Notes: a model not told the origin generated them from the letters alone. A DNA stretch of 64,000 nt from Thermoactinomyces sp. DSM 45891 (GCF_900119485.1 NZ_FPJZ01000003.1:62001-126000); one strand, 5' to 3'; shown: positions 51,933 to 61,280, counted from the stretch's first letter. Program-made: numbers and translations.

Positions 51933-52415
51933 TTATACTAAATCATCATCAAAAAAATCAGGTTCCTCTGCGTCAGGTTGATAATACGCAATCATTCTAT
52001 TTTCAAATGATGAACAAACCTCCGTAAATAAAGTTATATCCTCATCATGAATTTGGCTTAATGGGTTTGATTCGACTACAAAGATGCCATATATGTTCTG
52101 CCCCAAGTAGAGCGGGATGCAGATGAGAATGCGATTCAAATTTCGCTCTCGATATAACCCCCCGCGAACCGCCGTAATACTTAAGGGGCCCTCTCCAAAC
52201 TTTTGAACGCGAGGTAAACCAATAGATCCCGATTCATGACGACGGATGAACTCGGGATATTCTGTTAGATAGACAGCAATTCCCTGATAATCTTCTACTC
52301 TACTTTGAATGTGATGACACACTTTCTGAAACATAAGCGGAAGATCTTTACGATGCTTATCAATCAAATCTCCTACTTCTAATCGTATTTCATCTAATAA
52401 ATCAGCCTTATCCAC
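51933..52415 (-). CDS. GAF-domain-like protein
   Basis: 160 residues from the GTG at 52415, which follows SD AAGGGGG. The pattern of strands and helices (GIAVYLTEYPEFIRRHESG, GEGPLSITAVRGG, RILICIPLYLGQNIYGIFVV, DEDITLFTEVCSSFENRMI) is that of a small GAF sensor. No kinase or output domain is attached; the tail is very acidic (EEPDFFDDDLV). Ligand unknown. It is divergent from the DUF1885 gene. Confidence 0.65.
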   Translation of the reverse strand: MDKADLLDEIRLEVGDLIDKHRKDLPLMFQKVCHHIQSRVEDYQGIAVYLTEYPEFIRRHESGSIGLPRVQKFGEGPLSITAVRGGLYRERNLNRILICIPLYLGQNIYGIFVVESNPLSQIHDEDITLFTEVCSSFENRMIAYYQPDAEEPDFFDDDLV

Positions 52416-52531
52416 GTATGATCCCCCTTCATTTCTCTTCCTATATTCTATACGAATCATTTGGAAAATTCGAATTCAACATGCTACTATGAAGTAGATA
52501 CACGCTGGCAAACGTGAGAGGAGCAGAACTC

Positions 52532-52945
52532 GTGAAAAAAAGTACATATATACGTTTAGTAAATGGATCTACTCAACCCGATATTTCCCTTGATGAGGTG
52601 CACTCCCTGCTTGATCTGTATGTTGCTCGGATGAAAAAAACAGGCGAACAACTGGATTGGGATTATGCTTCGGCTGCTTTTCCTTACGAGCCTACCGTTC
52701 GAGAAGAAAATGGAATCTCGTATCTAACCCTTATCTCCACTGATCCAGAGCTCTACCATGGCTTTTGGCTAGGAGTGGGAAAAGAGGATGATAACACACC
52801 TTTTATTCAAATTGTCCTTCCAAGTTCCGCTACCCACGGTGATGTCGGGAAGGCCAATGAATATGCTAAGTTTTTAGCTAAAGAATTAAAGGGTCAACTA
52901 TCTTTATTCAATCAGAGTGTACTTCATAACGAATTAAAAAAATAA
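52532..52945 (+). CDS. DUF1885 family protein
   Basis: 137 residues from the GTG at 52532 (SD GAGAGGAG). The sequence (YIRLVNGSTQPDISLDEV, KTGEQLDWDYASAAFPYE, FIQIVLPSSATHGDVGKANE) matches my recollection of the DUF1885 family of Bacillales. Function unknown. Monocistronic, ending in a bidirectional terminator. Confidence 0.7.
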   Translation: MKKSTYIRLVNGSTQPDISLDEVHSLLDLYVARMKKTGEQLDWDYASAAFPYEPTVREENGISYLTLISTDPELYHGFWLGVGKEDDNTPFIQIVLPSSATHGDVGKANEYAKFLAKELKGQLSLFNQSVLHNELKK

Positions 52946-52949
52946 TCAC

Positions 52950-53000
52950 GTAAATGAATCAATCTCCTAGCCGTTAAAGGCTGGAGATTGATTCATTTAC
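52950..53000. terminator. Long bidirectional terminator
   Basis: An 18-bp perfect stem (GTAAATGAATCAATCTCC with its complement at 52983-53000) plus AGCC/GGCT inside. It closes the convergent DUF1885 and M23-like genes. Confidence 0.9.
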
Positions 53001-53010
53001 TTTATCTAAT

Positions 53011-54117
53011 CTAACGATATTGTCCAAACATCCGGAACAAGATTTTATACTTTTCTTCAAGGGTCGGGTACTGTTTCCAAAACCATTCTCCATATAAGAA
53101 AAGATCTAAGTGAAGGTGAACTCCTTCATTATTTCCTTTAGCACCATCACTGGTACCTGAATTCCCTACATTACCGATATAGTCTCCTGCCTTAATCTTC
53201 TCTCCCACGCGAAGCTTGGGTTCGGTTCGAGAAAGATGGATATAACGAGCTAGCAAACCATTCGAGTGCTGAATCCATACTGTTCTACCACGTACACGAT
53301 CCAATAGATCCTGAGGGGTTTGCCCATTATTATGGGTGGCCTGTGCTAATATTTTTTCACGCTCTGGAGTAGTCATCTCTTTATAGTCGTGATCAACACG
53401 AACAATGGTCCCTTCAGCAAGTGAGTATACAGGTGTATTCTTCGTAACCGGTACGCCAATCGTAGGTGTATAGAAGTCAACTCCTTCATGAATCCCATTG
53501 CGGTATGTTCGGGCTGCTCCCGGGATCGATGAATCACTTTTTTTCATCTTCGATCCTTTGATCGGAGTCTGAACAAATGAGAGGTACTCAGCCATCTCAT
53601 CTGCACTCATCTTTAAGATCTTCTCTTTATTTTGGGCATATGATTTCGTATCACTTGAATCAGACGAGGGCTGGAATACTCCTTCTAAAAACGATTCTGG
53701 GAGCCAGAAATCTTTTTCCTCCCAACGCATATTTCCACCGGTAAGTGAATGATAAATTCCATTTCGCATATAGACTGGAACATTGCGCACCAACTGATAG
53801 TTATCTTGGTTTACTGTCAATTCAACAATACCGTCTACTTCCCTACTCTTCGCTTGAATCAACTTTGATTGAACGAGATTCGTTAATGGGTAGTAACTAA
53901 TTCCACTTATCTTTTTTGATGGTAGACTTTTCATCTGTTGTACGGCAGGAATCAATGTTCCCTCGCTTTTCTTTGACGAATTTCCCGAATCCGCTGTCTT
54001 AGCTGTAGATTTAGTAGTAGTTTGCTTGGATGTTAACCAAGCATAGTTATTGGGCGGGAGTAGTACAAGTAGAATCGTCAATAAAACTGCTGCTATATAA
54101 ATAGATGGCCTTTTCAT
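53011..54117 (-). CDS. M23/LytM-domain secreted protein
   Basis: About 368 residues from the ATG at 54117 (SD AAAAAGGAG). N-terminal signal or anchor (SIYIAAVLLTILLVLLPP), a Ser/Thr/Lys-rich linker, an unrecognised middle region, then an M23 domain with HEGVDF (HxxxD) and HLHLD metal motifs. An insertion in the domain (about 40 residues around DYKEMTTPEREKILAQA) is unusual for simple LytM enzymes. It probably cleaves peptidoglycan crosslinks or acts as a regulator of such enzymes. Monocistronic. Confidence 0.82.
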   Translation of the reverse strand: MKRPSIYIAAVLLTILLVLLPPNNYAWLTSKQTTTKSTAKTADSGNSSKKSEGTLIPAVQQMKSLPSKKISGISYYPLTNLVQSKLIQAKSREVDGIVELTVNQDNYQLVRNVPVYMRNGIYHSLTGGNMRWEEKDFWLPESFLEGVFQPSSDSSDTKSYAQNKEKILKMSADEMAEYLSFVQTPIKGSKMKKSDSSIPGAARTYRNGIHEGVDFYTPTIGVPVTKNTPVYSLAEGTIVRVDHDYKEMTTPEREKILAQATHNNGQTPQDLLDRVRGRTVWIQHSNGLLARYIHLSRTEPKLRVGEKIKAGDYIGNVGNSGTSDGAKGNNEGVHLHLDLFLYGEWFWKQYPTLEEKYKILFRMFGQYR

Positions 54118-54155
54118 CAATATCTCCTTTTTTATATACATAAGTTAAAGAAACG

Positions 54156-54190
54156 AACAAGCGTGTGGAGATCTATCCTACACGCTTGTT
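54156..54190. terminator. Hairpin terminator after the dynamin gene
   Basis: AACAAGCGTGT pairs with ACACGCTTGTT. The T-run is better on the plus strand, but the dynamin gene on the minus strand is the only upstream gene. Confidence 0.6.
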
Positions 54191-54313
54191 TTGTAGATAA
54201 AAATAAAGTAACACTGCATCGATTAATATCCAAATTACGGTAACACAATATCATTCACTATCATAGCATAGCGAACAAATCTGCTCTAGTGTCCAATATG
54301 TAACATATCACGA

Positions 54314-57300
54314 TCAAAATACCTCACTCCACTGCTGAATAAACGCTTCTAAGACCGCTTCAGTTTGCTGATAATGATCTAAGTCTACATGTTCCGACAA
54401 CATGGATTCCAGCTCTTGGTAGTATTCAGTGCTCTGCTTACTTGCGAGCGCTTGTAGGCGTTGAAACTCTCTCTGCCAAGCTTGCTGAAAATGAGACCTA
54501 CACTTCTCTTCCATCGCGGTTATCTCTGGAATCACGATTTCCGCTAAACGCTGTTTCATCGATTCCCTCATTTGAAACCGCTCTTTCTTTTCAAAGAAGG
54601 CTTTGGCATTGCGGTAATAGGACAATTGCTTCCCAAAGTCAGATACACTTATATTCTCCATAACTCCTATTAATTCAGGCATAGCAAAAGAAGCAGGAAC
54701 CTCTGTACTCCACTGAAAGCCGGCAGGATAAGTCAACACTATCTCACCTATGTCACGAATTTGTTGCTCCAGACGAATACGCATCCAGTTCTCAATACGA
54801 AGGGTAGTAGCACGATATTCTTGTAGCAAATCATGTTGCAAGAACTGGATCAGCTCTAGTAAACATGCATGCAGTTGTCCCTTGATATCTCCTAAGTCTT
54901 CGCGCAAAGAACCTGGATGAAAAATTGCCTGGAATTCGTCTTGAAAACGCAATAACCAACGCTTCTGGACATAGTAAAAGAGTTCATGGATCTCCTGCTG
55001 CAAGGCTTGTTGGTCGGTTCCAGTCTCATAATTAGTGATGAACTCCTGAACCTGTATTCGTTCTTTCTCTAATTCGATCTGGCGGCTTTGCTTTTCTTTA
55101 ATCCCGATTTGAGTGGTTTGGATGATCTGTTTGGTCATTTGAAGTGCTCTTTTTACATCTTGAAAAATGTTGTACAGAGAAAGGTTCATCAAATCATGAT
55201 GAACAAACTGCACGAATGCTTGTTCAAATGGTGCAAATCCAGAATCCTTTAGAAATGCGTGTGCTGGTACTGAGGATTGCTCGCTAGACTTTTCCGATAA
55301 TCCCCATAAGCTTGAAATAGCAAACATCCTAGGCTCACGAATCCCAAAGGTTAATAGCTGACGCTGTAAATACGTTTGAACTTCTGTCAATTCCTCTTTC
55401 GACCTTGCTAAATCAGCGGCATTGGTGATAAAAAACATCTTATCCATTGCAAAGGAATCCTTGACTCGTCCCAGTTGAATTAAGAACTCCCGATCCGCTT
55501 TGGAAAAGGCATGGTTATAATACGTAACAAATAAAATCACATCGGCACTCCGGATATAATTAAACGCAACTCCTGTATGTCGTGAGTGAACCGAATCTGC
55601 CCCAGGCGTATCAACCAATGTGATCCCTTGTCTTGTAAGTGGACAGTCATAATAGAGATTTGCATACTCGATGAAACAAGATTTCTTTTCATTGGCCACG
55701 TACTCTTCCATCTGCTGTAACGAAATTTGAATCTCACTTCCCTGATGGAGTGTAAACCACTCGATTCCCTCTTGAAGCGCTTGTAAAAAAGGAATCACTG
55801 TTTTCTGACTCGGAGTCATATTCTTCATTTCTAGTAGCAAAGGAATCTTCTGTATCGCTTGGTCAAGATGTAGTGCCTCTTTATGAAATAAACGATAGAT
55901 TGCCGCTAGCTCTGCAAGTAGCATTTCAGCCGATTTTACTTTTAGTAACACCTGACCATGTACATTTCGATCGTCAGGAGGACAGATTTGATTTATTGTT
56001 GCTGTCATGGGCCTCGGGGAAACAGGAAGAATTTTAGCTCCAATCAAAGCATTGGCAAAAGAAGACTTACCTGCACTAAATGCACCAAATAAAGCAACGG
56101 TAAACTGTTTCTTTTCAGCCCGTCTACGCTTACTATGGATTTCAGCTAAAACCGTCCGTACTCCGCGAATCTCTTGCAAAGACTCCTCTATTTCGTTTAC
56201 ACACTGCAAAAACAATCCGTTTCGTTCACTGCTGTTTGTAAACGAAAACAATTTCGAAAGGGTAGTATGTACTTCTCCATGCTCTTCATCCGCTATAGGC
56301 TTTACTTCTTTGACAATGGTAGGTACGTCTTCTTTCATTACCTTTTGCCATACAGAGTCTGCTGACGAAGATATTGGCGCTCCTTTTTTCCGATCTTCTA
56401 TCCATGAAAAATCAAGAGCCTCTCCCAAATGAGGCTTTAACCACAGTTCTTCAAGTAGCGTGCGCTCTCTAGTAAGCTCTAGATCCATTTGATCCAGAAC
56501 ATCCTTAGCCTTCTTGACTCGTTGCAAAAAACTCGCTTCTTCGTTTATTTGATCCTGTTCGGTTTTGATTTCTTGCTTTAATCTGGGAATCATCAATTCA
56601 TTCTGCCAACGAAGAGCCAAGTTTCGCATCAGTCGCTTCACTTGATTCGCTACGTCTTCTGTATAAATCAATACGGTATTTCCGGTTAAGCCAGTCCCTA
56701 CCTTGTATACATCCTCCAATAACGACTGATTCCACTCAAGCTTCTCTGTCATAATTTGTTGACCTATCTGCTCATGAAATACGCCCTGTTGCTTGCAAAA
56801 CTGGATGATATAATTACGTATATGTAACTCTAACTGTGTATGCACCGTCTCCTGTAACTTCGTAAAAAATGTCTCCGCTCGACGCTGCTTCTCTTGCTCC
56901 GTCTTGCCAGCAGAAAATAAGAAACCTACCTTAAAGTTTTCTTGTAGAGATTCCAGATAATCCCTACCTAACTCACGTACATCGGAAGGCATAAGATATG
57001 CGTTTTTACAAATCTCATCTATCCCTTTGACAAAAGATAATTCCACCTCTTCTAATCGACGTGACAACCTAGCTTGCCTGTCGCGATACTGTTGAATCTT
57101 TGCCTCTATCTCGTCATCCGAAACTCCACTATCTTCGATGATCCCCCTCCACGAGCTACGTTCCTCCTGTCTATCATCTACCAATTGTCCCAAATACTGC
57201 TCCATCAAATACTTTGCCTCTGTCTCTACTACTTGCAGCCCTAGCTCTGCGCGATGCTCAATCCATTTACCTAAATCCGATTTTAAAGAATCTAGCTCAT

Positions 57301-58033
57301 TATATTCATGGTTCAAGTCACGCAAGGAAGTATAGTAGATTCCTTCTACTTGAAGATCCCAGTTTTCAAACGTCTGCTGTACACTTTGTTGATAGTTTTC
57401 AAATGATAGCTCCTGATCGCGATGTTTATCAATCTGATTAATCACGATATAAATCTTCTTATTACGCTCTGCCAGTCCTTTTAGAAATTGTAAATTCCCT
57501 TCAGATTGTACATGGTTGTAATCCATCATAAACAAAATGAAATCCGCCATATGTAAAGTTGATTCTGTCGCAATCCGATGGGCATCATCCGTAGAATCCA
57601 CTCCTGGTGTATCTAGAAGGGAGACCCCTTTTGGCAAAGAAATCGACTCCTTCGAAATCTCTACCGCCACGATATCTTCACCATTTTTACATAACTCTCG
57701 TAAGTCTTCATCCATATAAGAGCCAGCAAACGTATACCTTTCACCACTCGTTAAGACAAGTGTTACTTGATTTGCTCCATTTCGGATCTCAACTACGTTA
57801 GCACTGGTTGGGATCGGACTGGTTGGTAAAATCTGCTCTCCAAATAATTCATTCATCATGGAAGACTTTCCAGCAGAAAAATGTCCACAAAAAGCGATGC
57901 TAAATTCTTGATAGAACCACTTATGCATCAAGTCTTGTAACTTACTTGCATAATCAATTTGACCCTTCTCACTCATTCTTCGAGACACGTATTCTAGTTG
58001 GTATAATATGCTCTCATGTTGTTTTTTCATCAT
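54314..58033 (-). CDS. dynA: Double dynamin-like GTPase (DynA/YpbR type)
   Basis: About 1239 residues containing two complete dynamin units fused head to tail. Unit 1: GHFSAGKSSMMNELFG (G1), SLLDTPGVDSTDD (G3), VINQIDKHRD (G4). Unit 2 (from about residue 620): GAFSAGKSSFANALIG, TLVDTPGADSVHSRH, TNAADLARS. Each GTPase is followed by long helical coiled coils. Length and layout match B. subtilis DynA, which tethers and fuses membranes. The start is set at the ATG at 58033 after SD AGGAG; a TTG at 58036 and an ATG at 58030 are alternatives. Monocistronic. Confidence 0.9.
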   Translation of the reverse strand: MMKKQHESILYQLEYVSRRMSEKGQIDYASKLQDLMHKWFYQEFSIAFCGHFSAGKSSMMNELFGEQILPTSPIPTSANVVEIRNGANQVTLVLTSGERYTFAGSYMDEDLRELCKNGEDIVAVEISKESISLPKGVSLLDTPGVDSTDDAHRIATESTLHMADFILFMMDYNHVQSEGNLQFLKGLAERNKKIYIVINQIDKHRDQELSFENYQQSVQQTFENWDLQVEGIYYTSLRDLNHEYNELDSLKSDLGKWIEHRAELGLQVVETEAKYLMEQYLGQLVDDRQEERSSWRGIIEDSGVSDDEIEAKIQQYRDRQARLSRRLEEVELSFVKGIDEICKNAYLMPSDVRELGRDYLESLQENFKVGFLFSAGKTEQEKQRRAETFFTKLQETVHTQLELHIRNYIIQFCKQQGVFHEQIGQQIMTEKLEWNQSLLEDVYKVGTGLTGNTVLIYTEDVANQVKRLMRNLALRWQNELMIPRLKQEIKTEQDQINEEASFLQRVKKAKDVLDQMDLELTRERTLLEELWLKPHLGEALDFSWIEDRKKGAPISSSADSVWQKVMKEDVPTIVKEVKPIADEEHGEVHTTLSKLFSFTNSSERNGLFLQCVNEIEESLQEIRGVRTVLAEIHSKRRRAEKKQFTVALFGAFSAGKSSFANALIGAKILPVSPRPMTATINQICPPDDRNVHGQVLLKVKSAEMLLAELAAIYRLFHKEALHLDQAIQKIPLLLEMKNMTPSQKTVIPFLQALQEGIEWFTLHQGSEIQISLQQMEEYVANEKKSCFIEYANLYYDCPLTRQGITLVDTPGADSVHSRHTGVAFNYIRSADVILFVTYYNHAFSKADREFLIQLGRVKDSFAMDKMFFITNAADLARSKEELTEVQTYLQRQLLTFGIREPRMFAISSLWGLSEKSSEQSSVPAHAFLKDSGFAPFEQAFVQFVHHDLMNLSLYNIFQDVKRALQMTKQIIQTTQIGIKEKQSRQIELEKERIQVQEFITNYETGTDQQALQQEIHELFYYVQKRWLLRFQDEFQAIFHPGSLREDLGDIKGQLHACLLELIQFLQHDLLQEYRATTLRIENWMRIRLEQQIRDIGEIVLTYPAGFQWSTEVPASFAMPELIGVMENISVSDFGKQLSYYRNAKAFFEKKERFQMRESMKQRLAEIVIPEITAMEEKCRSHFQQAWQREFQRLQALASKQSTEYYQELESMLSEHVDLDHYQQTEAVLEAFIQQWSEVF

Positions 58034-58101
58034 CAATTTCCAAACTCCTAGCAAGCGATTCTTTTCTCTCTATCTTAAAACAACTCACGTTTTAGGCCAA
58101 T

Positions 58102-58124
58102 AAAAAAAGAGGGAAGATCCCCTC
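58102..58124 (-). terminator. Terminator after the DnaA-domain gene
   Basis: GAGGG pairs with CCCTC, followed on the minus strand by seven T residues. Confidence 0.85.
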
Positions 58125-58168
58125 ATTCAAGTATGTATGATTTCAAATAATTGCATACCTATTATACC

Positions 58169-58594
58169 CTATGACATTTTCTCACGTTGTAACAAAAATA
58201 AAATCGTATCAAGCTTCTCTTCCATTTGACGTAGTCGTGTATAAATTGATTTTTGGGATTGTGTTTCCAAATGGATGCCGTCATTGGCAACTGCTAGCGG
58301 GATATCTTCTACTAGCGTGCTCCGAATTTCGACATAACGTATCTCTTCTACTACTTCTACCAACGCATCTGTAATCAAATGGAAATATCGATTCCTTAAC
58401 CACTCTGCCGCAAATGCACTCGATGTTTCCAAAACAAAGGTGTTCTCTTCGACAGTGGGATGAATGCTACAAAACCATGCTTGATAACTGGGCTGACTCA
58501 CTTTTTCTTTAATGATCGTAAGAGCCTCGGCCCATATCACTCGAGCATCTAGCGAGGTTTGTAAATCTGTCATAGATATAACTGTCTGATTCAT
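58169..58594 (-). CDS. Stand-alone DnaA N-terminal (domain I) protein
   Basis: About 141 residues from the ATG at 58594 (SD AAAGGTGG). Residues 20-85 fit DnaA domain I: WAEALTIIKEKVSQPSYQAWF, a strand block (TFVLETSSAFAAEWL) and RNRYFHLITDALVEVV. There is no AAA+ ATPase or DNA-binding domain; the last 25 residues form a short coiled coil (TRLRQMEEKLDTILFLLQ). Domain I in DnaA binds helicase loader and regulators such as SirA and DnaD. The protein could modulate initiation by competing for these partners. Monocistronic, with a palindrome upstream. Confidence 0.72.
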   Translation of the reverse strand: MNQTVISMTDLQTSLDARVIWAEALTIIKEKVSQPSYQAWFCSIHPTVEENTFVLETSSAFAAEWLRNRYFHLITDALVEVVEEIRYVEIRSTLVEDIPLAVANDGIHLETQSQKSIYTRLRQMEEKLDTILFLLQREKMS

Positions 58595-58600
58595 ATTCAT

Positions 58601-58964
58601 CCACCTTTCACATCTCCCAATAGCAGTTTACCACTTTTGGTAAATAATTGAACAGCAGTAATTTGGTATAATGTGAAAAAATTTGCCGAAAGGAAAAAAT
58701 ACATAGGAAAAATCCTTGTAATCACTGGGTTTCCTTTGACAAATTTCCCGAAATAAAATGTTATACTTCGCTATCACACCTATTTTTCAGAATACACAGA
58801 CCACCTATAAATCTTCTGTACATCCTAAAATTTTCCTATTCATCTATCATCCATAAGTTTTCCGGTTTCATCCTGCACTCCTAGGGGTAAAGCCCAGATA
58901 ACTACTTTCCTGTACATAGATTAAGTAGGGACAAGCTCCATCAATTGTAAGGGGGAATCAATTC
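58601..58964. other. 364-bp intergenic region: palindrome, promoters and long leader
   Basis: No gene seen. It contains a perfect palindrome TTTACCA/TGGTAAA (58627-58644) near the DnaA-domain gene start and an extended -10 TGGTATAAT (58664-58672). TTGACA (58736-58741) is followed after 20 bases by TATACT with TGn extension (58762-58767). A -10-like CATAGATTA lies at 58915-58923. If the second promoter drives the kinase-fold gene, the leader is about 190 bases and contains CTAGGGG and GCCC stretches but no riboswitch I recognise. Confidence 0.45.
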
Positions 58965-59687
58965 ATGCGTGAACGATTTGCAGATCAAGAAGCGATTCAT
59001 TATGTACGAAATCTAGTATCACACAATAAATTGGATCATCAGTTGCCATTACTTGGAGAAGGCCTGAGCGGCAAAGTATACAGTCTCGAAGATTATGCGA
59101 TCAAGGTCTACAAAGACGACTACAGTGAAAAAGACGACTCGTATATGTTACATCATCTTCAAGATCACTCTGCCTTTCCAACACTCCACCATCACGAAGA
59201 CAAATTTATGATTGTGGATCGCATTCAAGGTAACACCTTGGCAGATAGTATCAAAGCTGGCGAGAAGTTATCAGAGAATCAATTTGCGCAAATTGAAGAC
59301 ATCGTAACAGATCTATACGATCACGGGATCGTTGCCCAAGACCTTCATCTCAATAATATGATGATAGATCACGACAGCAACATTAAAGTAATTGACGTGG
59401 GTCGATTCTTCCACACCGATTATCCTGAACTGTATCAAGATATTCTAGAAGATCACTTGAATCTCACTCAATATCACATGGGCTTCTTCTCTTCTATTAA
59501 AGACAAATTAAAAAAGAAAAAGTACTATGGCTCTTCTTCCCATCGTCGTTACCGTAAGCATTCGTCCTCTGACTACCGCCGTCATCGTCATCACAGCTCC
59601 TCATCCTCACATCGGAAACGCCATTATTATGGGTCCTCCTCTTCCCATCATCGCAGACATAAACGCAAAGGCTTCTTTAGCTTCTAA
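58965..59687 (+). CDS. Kinase-fold protein with CotG-like Ser/His/Arg tail
   Basis: 240 residues, SD AAGGGGG 9 bases before the ATG. Residues 28-150 form a small protein-kinase-like domain: glycine loop LLGEGLSGKVYSL, invariant Lys47 in YAIKVYK, catalytic loop VAQDLHLNN (Asp126, Asn131) and metal Asp144 in KVIDVGR. From about residue 183 the protein is almost only Ser, His, Arg, Lys and Tyr, with KKYYGSSSHRR and RHYYGSSSSHHRR as near repeats, ending KGFFSF. Such tails are known in spore coat proteins of CotG/CotB type, which are kinase substrates. The kinase may phosphorylate its own tail. This is inference; a nucleotide-binding pseudokinase is also possible. Confidence 0.78.
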   Translation: MRERFADQEAIHYVRNLVSHNKLDHQLPLLGEGLSGKVYSLEDYAIKVYKDDYSEKDDSYMLHHLQDHSAFPTLHHHEDKFMIVDRIQGNTLADSIKAGEKLSENQFAQIEDIVTDLYDHGIVAQDLHLNNMMIDHDSNIKVIDVGRFFHTDYPELYQDILEDHLNLTQYHMGFFSSIKDKLKKKKYYGSSSHRRYRKHSSSDYRRHRHHSSSSSHRKRHYYGSSSSHHRRHKRKGFFSF

Positions 59688-59691
59688 CGTG

Positions 59692-59734
59692 AAACAGCCC
59701 CCCAGAGTCAGGTAGCCTTGGGAGGCTGTTTTTT
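59692..59734 (+). terminator. Terminator after the kinase-fold gene
   Basis: AACAGCC pairs with GGCTGTT with extra inner G-C pairs, followed by a T-run. It overlaps the stop of the convergent activator gene by two bases. Confidence 0.88.
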
Positions 59735-61280
59735 ATAAATCATATTTTTTTATCTTCTTCAATAAGGCGGTATGGCTCATTCGTAATTGTCTGGCAGCTT
59801 GGCGAATGCTACTATGCTGTTCCAATGTACTTTTAATAATTCTTCTCTCCGTCTGCTCCACATGAGGCTTTAATCCAACCATCTCAATCATTTCACTTGG
59901 GTGCAATCCCTTTCGACTAGGTGATATCAAAACTCGATGAATTTCATCCTCGTGATCCGGGCACAGATAGACACTACGTTCCATTACATTTTGTAACTCT
60001 CTTACATTCCCTGGCCAGTCGTGCAGATATAGCTGTTGGCGGGCGTACTCTGATAAATGCAATACCGGTCGTCTCACCCATTCGCATGTTTTTTTCAAAA
60101 AGTAATTCGCCAGTAATAGGATTTCACATTCCCTCTCTCTCAGTGGGGGAATCTCAATCGGAATCACATGCAATCGGTAATACAAATCCTCACGGAACTT
60201 TCCCTGCTTCACCCATTCCCCTAACTTTCGATTCGTTGCCGTAATCAAGCGAAATTGTAACGGGATGACTTTATTACTCCCAATTCTTCTAATCGATTTT
60301 TCTTCTAATACCCTCAGTAGTTTCGATTGCAAGTGAAGAGGAATCTCCCCCACCTCATCTAAAAACAAGGTACCGTTACGAGCTGTTTCAAATAATCCCT
60401 TCTTCCCCTCTTTAGAGGCGCCTGTAAAAGAGCCTGCTTCATAACCAAATAACTCACTTTCAAGCAATTGCTCTGGAATCGCCGCACAGTTGATCGGGAT
60501 AAAGGGACCGTTTGCTCTTAAGCTTTCGTAGTGAATTGCCCTAGCAAACAGCTCCTTTCCTGTCCCACTCTCTCCAGATAAGAAGATCGTCACATCGCTT
60601 TTAGCTACACATCTGGCTGTCTGAATACAATTTTTCATTCCTTTGCTCTCATGGATAATCTCTTCAAAATGCGTCATCTCCGAGCGTTGCACAGATTGAA
60701 TCCACTCATTTACTTGTTGCAGATCACGAAACACCACAACCCAACCTTGGGAATCATCATATTTTTCTGACATACAGATCGGATAAAAGTCTGCAACGAC
60801 TCGAATTACTTGATTTCCTTTCATATATATGGTCAAAGGAGAGGTTTCTTTTTTCATCAATCTCTCACAGTCTGCCTTCTTCATCCCCCATAAAGTAGGT
60901 AATTCCATTCCTTTGTATCCTTGTTCATCTATTTGTAGGAGAGTCTCCGCGGCTCGATTCATCGTGTTCACTCGCAGATACGAATCGACGAGGATCACTC
61001 CATTACTAATCGTAGCAAGTGTTGTCTTCAGTTCATTTGCATGTAATTCAGAGGGTAAGAAAGGAATTACATGTACCTTTCTTACTCCCGATGTCTGAGT
61101 AATATGACGACACAGTTGATCCTGTAAGGTAGCAGGAAGCGAATTGGTCTTTAGATAGATAAAATGAGGTCTCACTTCCATCTTGACAATGTCTAATTGA
61201 AATGATAGAAATGATTCCATGACATCATGGGTAATCCCCAACCGATTTTCGGTCTCAATCTGAAAAGTCATCATCTGCAT
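59733..61280 (-). CDS. Sigma-54 activator with ACT, PAS, AAA+ and TyrR-like HTH domains
   Basis: 515 residues. N-terminal ACT-like domain (about 1-75, IETENRLGITHDVMESF), PAS domain (about 85-190, GVILVDSYLRVNTMNRAAE), AAA+ domain with Walker A GESGTGKELFA, the sigma-54 loop as GSFTGA (consensus GAFTGA), Walker B TLFLDEVGE, RLITATNRKL and WPGNVRELQN, and a C-terminal helix-turn-helix (IRQAARQLRMSHTALLKKI) of TyrR type. The ACT domain probably senses an amino acid. It lies 69 bases after the methionine gamma-lyase gene, which has a sigma-54 promoter, so it likely activates that operon and itself. SD AAGGATG before the ATG. Confidence 0.9.
   Translation of the reverse strand: MQMMTFQIETENRLGITHDVMESFLSFQLDIVKMEVRPHFIYLKTNSLPATLQDQLCRHITQTSGVRKVHVIPFLPSELHANELKTTLATISNGVILVDSYLRVNTMNRAAETLLQIDEQGYKGMELPTLWGMKKADCERLMKKETSPLTIYMKGNQVIRVVADFYPICMSEKYDDSQGWVVVFRDLQQVNEWIQSVQRSEMTHFEEIIHESKGMKNCIQTARCVAKSDVTIFLSGESGTGKELFARAIHYESLRANGPFIPINCAAIPEQLLESELFGYEAGSFTGASKEGKKGLFETARNGTLFLDEVGEIPLHLQSKLLRVLEEKSIRRIGSNKVIPLQFRLITATNRKLGEWVKQGKFREDLYYRLHVIPIEIPPLRERECEILLLANYFLKKTCEWVRRPVLHLSEYARQQLYLHDWPGNVRELQNVMERSVYLCPDHEDEIHRVLISPSRKGLHPSEMIEMVGLKPHVEQTERRIIKSTLEQHSSIRQAARQLRMSHTALLKKIKKYDL

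Noticed and set aside
48386..58932. The 16-mer ATAGATTAAGTAGGGA occurs near 48386 and near 58917.
   Set aside because: A shared word of this length is expected about once by chance in an AT-rich 64-kb window, and the flanks do not match.
58860..58960. Possible riboswitch in the leader of the kinase-fold gene.
   Set aside because: The CTAGGGG and GCCC pieces do not build any riboswitch consensus that I know; only a generic leader can be claimed.
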